A model generated the notes under the pieces. That model made no database searches. It saw only the letters and a program-made list of their open reading frames with translations, and was not told where the DNA came from. DNA of 64,000 bases from Mycolicibacterium pyrenivorans (GTDB taxonomy: Bacteria > Actinomycetota > Actinomycetes > Mycobacteriales > Mycobacteriaceae): the NCBI RefSeq assembly GCF_025821625.1, contig NZ_JACKSH010000119.1, forward strand, positions 62,001 through 126,000, in the 5' to 3' direction. Shown here one piece after another: positions 58,175 through 64,000 of the stretch. Position 1 is the stretch's first letter; each line of letters begins with the position of its first letter. Position numbers and translations under genes: made by a program.

Positions 58175-58794
58175 GCGTCGATCGCGATCAGGTGCTTGGC
58201 CCCGTCACCGATCACCACGGCCGCGGCGCGGTCGTCGGCGGTCAGGACCTTCTGGTTCTCCTCGGGGATCAGGCTGACACCGGGGGTGCGGTACAGGGCG
58301 CGCAGGGCGGTGTCGACGTCGTCGCGGGGGTCGTCGAGTTCGGCGCGCAGCCGGGTCAGCGAGACCCAGCCGCCGGACCGCGTGACCAGGCGGGCGTAGG
58401 CGGCGCGAACGCGCTCCTCGACGGTCTGTGCCGGGCCGTCGGTGGCCGGCCAGAACATGTCGGCCAGGCTGAGCTCGGATCGCCGCAGGTGGCGGCCGAG
58501 CGCGCCGAGCACGGTGTAGAGCGTCTTGGCCGGCCCGGTGGAGCGTGGCGGCGGTCCCGCGGCGATGATCTCGCCGCAGAGCCGCCAGCCGCGGTCGGTG
58601 AGCTCGTGGACGAACCTGTTGCCCACGCGTTCGGATTCGATCAGCCCGAGGCGGTTGAGCTTGTCGCGGCCGGGCTTGTCGAGCGCCGGGCCGAGGGCGG
58701 TCAGCTCGGGGTTGGGCACGGGGCGCGATTCGGCCATCAGCACCAGCAGCACCGCTCGTTCGGTGCCCGTCAGGTCCGCCGCCGTCACAGTCAC
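58171..58794 (-). CDS. Winged-helix-like partner of the two-ATPase protein
   Basis: 207 residues from a GTG at 58794 (VTVTAADLTGTERAVLLVLM). The N-terminal part LTALGPALDKPGRDKLNRLG with GNRFVHELTDRGWRLCGEII resembles a winged-helix fold of the MarR-like kind (helix-turn-helix then a wing). The second half, with RVRAAYARLVTRSGGWVSLT and DVDTALRALYRTPGVSLI, looks like another winged helix. No catalytic motif is seen. It overlaps the ATPase gene by four bases, so the two are produced together. I infer DNA binding and loading of the motor. Confidence 0.75.
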   Translation of the reverse strand: MTVTAADLTGTERAVLLVLMAESRPVPNPELTALGPALDKPGRDKLNRLGLIESERVGNRFVHELTDRGWRLCGEIIAAGPPPRSTGPAKTLYTVLGALGRHLRRSELSLADMFWPATDGPAQTVEERVRAAYARLVTRSGGWVSLTRLRAELDDPRDDVDTALRALYRTPGVSLIPEENQKVLTADDRAAAVVIGDGAKHLIAIDA

Positions 58795-58833
58795 GCAGCC
58801 AACTTAACCGGGTGCGGCAGGATTGCGTTCGGC

Positions 58834-59523
58834 ATGGTTGACAGCGAAGGTACCCCTCAGACGTCCCGGCGACGCCATGTCGCGCGGTTGGCCCTGTTCG
58901 TGGGGTTGCTGGCGGCGCTGTTCTATCTGGTCGCCGTGCAGCAGGTGATCGACGTGGAGTACGTCCGCGGCCTGGTGGCGTCGACGGGCGCGCTGGCGCC
59001 GCTGACGTACGTGGTGGTCTCGTCGGCGCTGGGCGCGGTGCTGGTGCCGGGGCCGCTGCTCGCGGCGGGCAGTGGGTTCCTGTTCGGCCCGCTGGTGGGC
59101 ACGTTCGTGACGCTGGGTGCGACGGTCGGCACCGCGATCGTCACGAGCCTGGCAGGGCGGCGCGCGGGCAAGGAGAGTGCCCGCGCCCTGCTGGGGCCGC
59201 AGCGCTCGGAGCGGATCGACGGGCTGATCGCGCGGGGTGGGCTGTGGGCGGTCGTCGGGCAGCGGTTCGTCCCGGGGATCTCGGATGCGCTCGCCTCCTA
59301 TGCGTTCGGGGCCTTCGGAGTTCCGTTGTGGCAGATGGCGGCCGGGGCGTTCATCGGGTCGGTGCCGCGGGCGTTCGTGTACACGGCGCTCGGGGCGTCG
59401 ATCGGGGAGTTCTCGGCGCCGCTGGCTTACACGGCGATCGCCGTGTGGTGTGTGACCGCCGTGGTCGGGGCATTCGCGGCGCACCGGGGCTGGCGCTCCT
59501 GGCGCTCAGGACGCTCGAGCTGA
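58834..59523 (+). CDS. TVP38/TMEM64 (DedA-like) membrane protein
   Basis: 229 residues from the ATG at 58834. Five or six membrane segments; the VTT-domain core has VPGPLLAAGSGFLFGPLVG, then GATVGTAIVTSLAGRRAGKE and VGQRFVPGISDALASYAFGA, which form the two re-entrant loops of the family. These proteins are linked to lipid or undecaprenyl-phosphate transport and membrane stability. It diverges from the winged-helix gene; its downstream palindrome at 59541 may end the transcript. Confidence 0.87.
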   Translation: MVDSEGTPQTSRRRHVARLALFVGLLAALFYLVAVQQVIDVEYVRGLVASTGALAPLTYVVVSSALGAVLVPGPLLAAGSGFLFGPLVGTFVTLGATVGTAIVTSLAGRRAGKESARALLGPQRSERIDGLIARGGLWAVVGQRFVPGISDALASYAFGAFGVPLWQMAAGAFIGSVPRAFVYTALGASIGEFSAPLAYTAIAVWCVTAVVGAFAAHRGWRSWRSGRSS

Positions 59524-59540
59524 GCACCCGCGCGGCTTTT

Positions 59541-59605
59541 CCGCCGAGCGTGCGCTCACGGTCGTGAAAAGGTCCCCACCGCGACCGTGCATGCACTCTC
59601 GGCGG
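59541..59605. repeat. 65-bp palindromic element, family B copy 3
   Basis: Arms 59541-59564 (begin CCGCCGAGCGTGCGCTC) and 59582-59605 pair at 20 of 24 bases around a 17-base loop. It resembles the elements at 35304 and 52861 in length, arm sequence and place after a gene's 3' end. The right arm lies before the helicase start. Confidence 0.7.
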
Positions 59606-59631
59606 AGGTCGCGCCGGTAACGTGGAATTCC

Positions 59632-62007
59632 GTGCAGGGGCCCGACGGCATCGTTGTCACCGAGGAGTTCGAGCGGGCGCTGACGCTGCTGGGCGAGGGC
59701 CGCAACGTCTTCCTAACCGGAAAGGCGGGCACCGGCAAGTCGACGCTCATTCGCCGGTTCATGGCCGACACCGACCGCAACGTGGTGGTGGTCGCGCCGA
59801 CCGGGATCGCCGCACTCAACGTCGACGGCTACACGATCCACCGGCTGTTCGGGTTCCGCACGACGACGGGCCTGCACGAGGTGCTCTCCGGGGACTACCG
59901 GCCTGGCCGTTTCGCCAAGACGCTGGCGTCGCTGGACACACTGATCATCGACGAGGCGTCGATGGTGCGTGCCGACCTCTTCGACATGCTCGCCGCCGCC
60001 CTGCAGAAGTTCGGCCCGCGACCCGGGCAGCCGTTCGGCGGCGTGCAGGTCGTCCTCGTCGGTGACCTCTACCAGCTGCCCCCGGTGGTCACCGAGAACG
60101 AACGCGAGTACTTCTCGACCGCCTACGAGACCCCGTACTTCTTCTCGGCCCGCAGCTTCCGCCGCGAGGACTTCCCCGCCGTCGCGTTGACGACGGTCTT
60201 CCGTCAACTCGGCGACGCCCGAATGGCGGCCATTCTCAACGAGATCCGCGAGGGAGTGCTGCTCGGCCACGCCCGCGAGCAGCTCAACGCACGCACCGAC
60301 CCGGAGTTCGTCCCACCCGACGACGAGTTCTGGCTGACGCTGGCCGCCACCAACCGGCTGGTCACGGCGCGCAACCGCCAGCATCTGGACCGGTTGCCCG
60401 GCGACGAGATGGTGCACCACGCCCACACTTCGGGTGATCTGTCGTTGTTCGACCCGCCGGTCGAGAATTCCGTCCGCTTCAAGGTCGGCGCGCAGGTGAT
60501 GATGCTCAACAACGACCAGAACAACCGCTGGGTCAACGGCACGATCGCCCGTGTGGTCGGCGTCGACCACGACCGCTACGGAGCCGTGGTCATCGTGGAG
60601 TTCCCGGACGGCACCACCGCGGACGTCACACCGTTCACCTGGGAGGCGACCCGCCCGGTCGTCGACGGCGGCACGCTGCGGCGCGAAGTGGTCGGCACCT
60701 ACACCCAGATGCCGTTCAAGCTGGCGTGGGCGATCACGATCCACAAGAGCCAGGGGCAGACGTTGCACCGACTGGTCGTGGATCTGACCGGCGGCATGTT
60801 CTCGTTCGGTCAGCTCTACGTCGCCTTGAGCCGCTGCACCTCGCTGAGCGGTCTGGTCCTCAAACGCCCGGTGCTGCCCAGGGACATGAAGACCGATCGC
60901 CGGGTCGCGCGGTTCCTTCGCGCGTCGGTGCAAGACGACCGGGTTCGCCGGTATTGCGCGATCGCGATCCTCACCGTGGGTGACGAGGGGCGGATGTCGC
61001 GGCCCCGACCGGTGGAACTGGCGGTCGCCTTCGACGACGGCACGGCGGTGACGACGCTGGTGAACCCGCAGCGCGATCTCGCCGATGCGCGAATCGCCTA
61101 CGGCATCACCGTCTCTGACGTGCTGCTGGCGCCGACGCTGCGGGAGGCGTGGGCGGTGATCGCCCCGATGCTGGCCGGGTACACGCCCGTGGGCGTGGGC
61201 ATCGACGAGACGATGGGGTTGATCGACTTCGAGCTCAAACGGTTGGGGTATGTGACCCCGATGCCGATGGGCGTCGACGTGCCGTGCAGTGCGGTCGCGG
61301 CGGCACGATCCGCGGCGGAGATCGCGGAAGCGACGATGCGGGCCTTCACCGACTCGGGGATGGGCGACACCGGTTCCAGCGTGTTCGACGAGCCCGACGC
61401 GGCCGAAACGGCTTCGGGTCTGCTGGTCAGCCGCGACCACCGGGCGGCGACGCCGACGGCCGACCATCTGCCCGCGCTCTCGGCGCTGCTGCGGGTGAGT
61501 CGCGACGTCGGTGAGCTCCTGCTCGGCGGGGCGCGCGCCGACGACGTCCGCGCCCGCGGCGCCCCCGAGACGGGCTGGGAGGAAGGGGCGCGGCAGTCGG
61601 TGGCCGACCAGCTCAGGGCGGCGGCGTCGAGGGTGACGCTGACCGACGACGTCCTCGCGAGGGTGCGCGAGGTGGAGAGGCTGCTGGGTGCCGAAATCGT
61701 CTCCGAGGCCATGCTTCTCGAGCGGCATGACATCGGTGCGATCCTGGTGCCCGGCACCCGCATCTGCTTCACCGGCACCGCCCAGGACGCGGCGGGCCGG
61801 ATCGTGGAGCGCGACGAGATCGAACGGCTCGCCCGGTCCGCGGGCCTGACCCCGGTGAGGACGGTGAGCAAGACCCGCTGCGACGTGTTGGTGACCGCCG
61901 AGGCGGGGACGCAGTCGGGCAAGGCCCGCAGGGCGGCGGAGTACGGCAAGCCGGTGTTGTGCGCCGACGAGTTCTTCGCCTGGCTCGCCGCCGGCCCCGC
62001 GGAATAG
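59632..62007 (+). CDS. PIF1-like helicase with degenerate DnaQ-like and BRCT domains
   Basis: About 791 residues from a GTG at 59632 (VQGPDGIVVTEEFERAL). An earlier GTG at 59587 would fall in the palindrome arm. Residues 30-37 are Walker A (GKAGTGKS), then IIDEASMVRADLFDML, VGDLYQLPPVV, and the late SF1B motif ITIHKSQGQTLHRLVVDLTG near 370; this is a PIF1/RecD2-type core. About 455-570 reads like the second half of a DnaQ exonuclease (RPVELAVAFDDG, LVNPQRDL, YGITVSDVLLAPTLREAW) without the catalytic DExT. The C-terminus (about 705-791) is BRCT (GTRICFTGTAQDAAGR). Likely role: DNA unwinding in replication or repair. Confidence 0.87.
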   Translation: MQGPDGIVVTEEFERALTLLGEGRNVFLTGKAGTGKSTLIRRFMADTDRNVVVVAPTGIAALNVDGYTIHRLFGFRTTTGLHEVLSGDYRPGRFAKTLASLDTLIIDEASMVRADLFDMLAAALQKFGPRPGQPFGGVQVVLVGDLYQLPPVVTENEREYFSTAYETPYFFSARSFRREDFPAVALTTVFRQLGDARMAAILNEIREGVLLGHAREQLNARTDPEFVPPDDEFWLTLAATNRLVTARNRQHLDRLPGDEMVHHAHTSGDLSLFDPPVENSVRFKVGAQVMMLNNDQNNRWVNGTIARVVGVDHDRYGAVVIVEFPDGTTADVTPFTWEATRPVVDGGTLRREVVGTYTQMPFKLAWAITIHKSQGQTLHRLVVDLTGGMFSFGQLYVALSRCTSLSGLVLKRPVLPRDMKTDRRVARFLRASVQDDRVRRYCAIAILTVGDEGRMSRPRPVELAVAFDDGTAVTTLVNPQRDLADARIAYGITVSDVLLAPTLREAWAVIAPMLAGYTPVGVGIDETMGLIDFELKRLGYVTPMPMGVDVPCSAVAAARSAAEIAEATMRAFTDSGMGDTGSSVFDEPDAAETASGLLVSRDHRAATPTADHLPALSALLRVSRDVGELLLGGARADDVRARGAPETGWEEGARQSVADQLRAAASRVTLTDDVLARVREVERLLGAEIVSEAMLLERHDIGAILVPGTRICFTGTAQDAAGRIVERDEIERLARSAGLTPVRTVSKTRCDVLVTAEAGTQSGKARRAAEYGKPVLCADEFFAWLAAGPAE

Positions 62008-62072
62008 CAGTCCGGGTCGTGATCGCGGCCCCCGCAACGCCCATGGCTTCACACTCAGCGTGAGGTGCGATC

Positions 62073-63107
62073 ATGGCGGACGTGTCATCTGCCTCCCCCG
62101 TCTTCGCGTCCGACAACGCCGCGCCGGCACATCCGAACGTGCTCGAAGCGCTGCACCTCGCCAACGAGGGGCACGCCGCGTCCTACGGTGCCGACCCGGT
62201 CACCGCGCGCGCAGCCGACGCCCTCAGAGACACCTTCGACTCCCCCGATGCCGAGGTGTTGTTCGCGTTCACCGGCACGGCCGCCAACATCATCTCGCTC
62301 GCCTCGGCGGTTCAGCCGTGGCACGAGATCCTTTGCAGCGACGTCGCTCACGTGTTGCTCGACGAGGCCGGCGGGCCGGTGCGGCTCTCGGGCGCCCAGC
62401 TCACCCGGCTGCCCAGCGATGACGGCCTGATCGCCGCCGGCGAGCTGGACCGCCGGGCCGTCCGCCGCGGCGCGGTCCATCACTCGCAACCACACATCGT
62501 CACGATCACGCAGTCCACTGAGAACGGGCGCGTATGGACGGCTCCGACGATCGCCGAGTTCGTCGACCACGCCCACGACCTCGACCTGCTGGTCCACGTC
62601 GACGGCTCACGAATCGCGAACGCCGTTGCCGCGCTGGATGTCTCACCAGCGGAGGCGATCGGTGACGCGGACATCGTCACCGTGGGCGGGACCAAGAACG
62701 GCATACTGTTCGGTGACGCGGTTCTGGTCCGCCGCCCCGAGCACTTCGGTGGCATCCATTTCGTACAGAAGCAGATCGGCCACCTGGCGAGCAAGCACCG
62801 CTTCGTCGCCGCCCAGTTCCTCGCCTTGCTCGACGACGGTCTCTGGCTGCGCACGGCCGCCCACGCCAACGCGATGGCCCGCCGACTCAGCGACGGCATG
62901 GCGGCGCTCGGGCTGCACCTGGCCTCGCCGACGGATGCCAACGAGGTGTTCGTCGACCTCGACCCGGATGTCCACCGCGGGCTCTCCCAGTCCTACGTCG
63001 TGCACCAGCCCGACCCGCCGCACCCGGCCGTGCGCCTGGTCTGCTCCTGGTCGACCACCGACAGCGACGTCGACGGCGTGCTCTCCGCGTTGCAGGGGTT
63101 GCTGTAG
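62073..63107 (+). CDS. Low-specificity L-threonine aldolase-like PLP enzyme
   Basis: 344 residues. The fold-I PLP enzyme of the threonine-aldolase/beta-eliminating lyase family is shown by FASDNAAPAHPNVLEAL, FTGTAANIISL, VDGSRIANAVAALD and the PLP lysine in TVGGTKNGILFGDAV (Lys near 210). It splits L-threonine to glycine and acetaldehyde, or acts on related beta-hydroxy amino acids. ATG at 62073 is the first Met in frame; it is read alone, 65 bases after the helicase gene. No oddities. Confidence 0.9.
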   Translation: MADVSSASPVFASDNAAPAHPNVLEALHLANEGHAASYGADPVTARAADALRDTFDSPDAEVLFAFTGTAANIISLASAVQPWHEILCSDVAHVLLDEAGGPVRLSGAQLTRLPSDDGLIAAGELDRRAVRRGAVHHSQPHIVTITQSTENGRVWTAPTIAEFVDHAHDLDLLVHVDGSRIANAVAALDVSPAEAIGDADIVTVGGTKNGILFGDAVLVRRPEHFGGIHFVQKQIGHLASKHRFVAAQFLALLDDGLWLRTAAHANAMARRLSDGMAALGLHLASPTDANEVFVDLDPDVHRGLSQSYVVHQPDPPHPAVRLVCSWSTTDSDVDGVLSALQGLL

Positions 63108-63255
63108 CCGACGGAGGCGCACCGGCGCCCGGACGGAAATCGTCGCCAATGTTGCTGGGATCCTTGAATTCTCGCTGTCCCGGGAATCGGCGCACTGCGG
63201 CACTCCTCAGGACGTGCCTATGGTGGAGGGAGGCCCCGACACGAAGGAGTGAACG

Positions 63256-64000
63256 GTGACGCGATACCAGCTGCCCGACACGGCCGACCTGACCAGGCTC
63301 GGCGAACCACACGAACACGCCATCACGGTGTACGCGGAGACCTCGCCGGCTCCCGATCAGCGCGAGAACAGCCTGCTGACGGCCAAGAGCGCCGTCGACC
63401 GCGCGTTGCGCAGCATCCGCGAGCGCGGCGCCAGGCACGCCGTCGAGCAGAAGCTGCGCGACCGGTGGACCGAGATCGCCGAGTCCGAGCTCTGGCTGCG
63501 GTTGTCGCGGTCGCTGGCGATCTTCATCGCCGACGACGTCCACGAGGTCTATGTGCTGCCCAACGCGCTGCACAGCCAGTCCCAGGCCGGCGCGTACTTC
63601 GACATCGGCCAGTTGGTCCGCGCGGTGACCACGCCGCAGGAGGCGTACGCGTTGACGCTGTCGGCCAACGGGTGGAACCTGTGGCGGGCCACCGCGAGCA
63701 GCAGGGCCGAGGAGCTTCCCCTGGTCGGTGAGTACGCCGCCGATGCGGCCGAGGCGACCAACCGCGCGACGATCCGCGACCGCGACCACGTGGGCAGGCT
63801 GGTCGGCGACGAGGGCAAGAAGGTGTTGCTGGAGGCCTACGCCAAACGGGTCGCCGATGCGGTGGAATCCGAACTGGGACACGTTGATCCGTCAGCACGA
63901 CGGCCGCTGTTCCTGTTCGCGACGGACCCTCTGCTGGAGATGTACCGCGGCCTGGACCACAAGCGCGAGATCGTGGTGGTGCCCGGCGGACCCGACACGC
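63256..64000 (+). CDS. Bacterial eRF1-like (baeRF) family protein, 5' part only
   Basis: At least 248 residues from a GTG at 63256, with AGGAGT five bases upstream; the frame is open to the window end. The N-terminal part reads VTRYQLPDTADLTRLGEPHE, then ITVYAETSPAPDQRENSLLT, SLAIFIADDVHEVYVLPNAL and AYALTLSANGWNLWRATASS, a pattern seen in baeRF proteins (bacterial relatives of eRF1/Vms1-like release factors). The function in mycobacteria is not established; a role in ribosome rescue or translational stress is a guess from the fold. The C-terminus, where the diagnostic fold ends, is not visible. Confidence 0.55.
   Translation, partial: MTRYQLPDTADLTRLGEPHEHAITVYAETSPAPDQRENSLLTAKSAVDRALRSIRERGARHAVEQKLRDRWTEIAESELWLRLSRSLAIFIADDVHEVYVLPNALHSQSQAGAYFDIGQLVRAVTTPQEAYALTLSANGWNLWRATASSRAEELPLVGEYAADAAEATNRATIRDRDHVGRLVGDEGKKVLLEAYAKRVADAVESELGHVDPSARRPLFLFATDPLLEMYRGLDHKREIVVVPGGPDT

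Noticed and set aside
59713..62052. Open frame of about 780 codons opposite the PIF1-like helicase
   Set aside because: Antisense shadow; the helicase motifs prove the plus strand.

Overview
The window is chromosomal DNA of a high-GC mycobacterium, most likely a rapid-growing Mycolicibacterium-type species. The evidence is: the mycolic-acid dehydratase genes hadABC between rpmG and secE-nusG-rplK-rplA; an antigen-85-type mycolyltransferase; MmpL-, DUF3060- and DUF732-type proteins; deazaflavin (F420)-type oxidoreductases; and a gene order (glyoxalase II-like, DUF2235, echA3, recC-recB-recD) that matches the Rv0629c-Rv0641 block of M. tuberculosis, with extra genes inserted.

Layout. 1-9951 (minus): a tightly overlapping surface-glycan cluster. 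It holds four GT2 glycosyltransferases, a GT-C-like membrane protein, a Wzx-like flippase, UDP-glucose 6-dehydrogenase and a PapA-like acyltransferase that runs off the window. 9952-11592: a 1.6-kb tract without a credible gene, partly AT-rich. 11593-16288 (minus): the core block thrT-metT-rpmG-hadA-hadB-hadC-trpT-secE-nusG-rplK-rplA. 16496-23200: metallo-beta-lactamase hydrolase, DUF2235 protein, echA3, a CorA-family transporter, an FAD reductase, a DUF3060 protein and an MDR oxidoreductase. 23279-31796: a 39-codon small ORF followed by recC-recB-recD, an overlapping operon for the recombination helicase-nuclease.

31800-40256: an accessory stretch with signs of decay. It contains a frameshifted and an intact copy of a small exported protein, a kinase-like/LPG-synthase membrane fusion, a cupin whose 5' end lies in a palindrome, an internally deleted DUF1989 gene, a dicarboxylate transporter/malate-tartrate dehydrogenase pair, and a D,D-carboxypeptidase lipoprotein. 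40367-45232: an operon of MmpL transporter, type III polyketide synthase, ICMT-like methyltransferase and FAD reductase, with the layout of reported mycobacterial polyketide-quinone operons. 45161-54821: diguanylate cyclase, glycogen phosphorylase, mycolyltransferase, metallopeptidase lipoprotein, two F420/PPOX-type enzymes, sulfurtransferase, an eroded amidohydrolase pseudogene and a DUF732 protein.

55051-64000: a two-gene module (winged-helix-like protein plus a double-ATPase HerA/FtsK-like protein carrying a one-base frameshift), a TVP38/DedA-like membrane protein, a PIF1-like helicase with a degenerate DnaQ-like segment and a BRCT domain, a threonine-aldolase-like enzyme, and the start of a bacterial eRF1-like (baeRF) protein.

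Palindromes of two related sequence types sit just after gene 3' ends at 31801, 35304, 49753, 52861 and 59541. The strongest candidates for something undescribed are the glucuronate/acyl glycan cluster, the winged-helix/AAA-HerA pair, the PIF1-exo-BRCT fusion and the small ORF leading recCBD.
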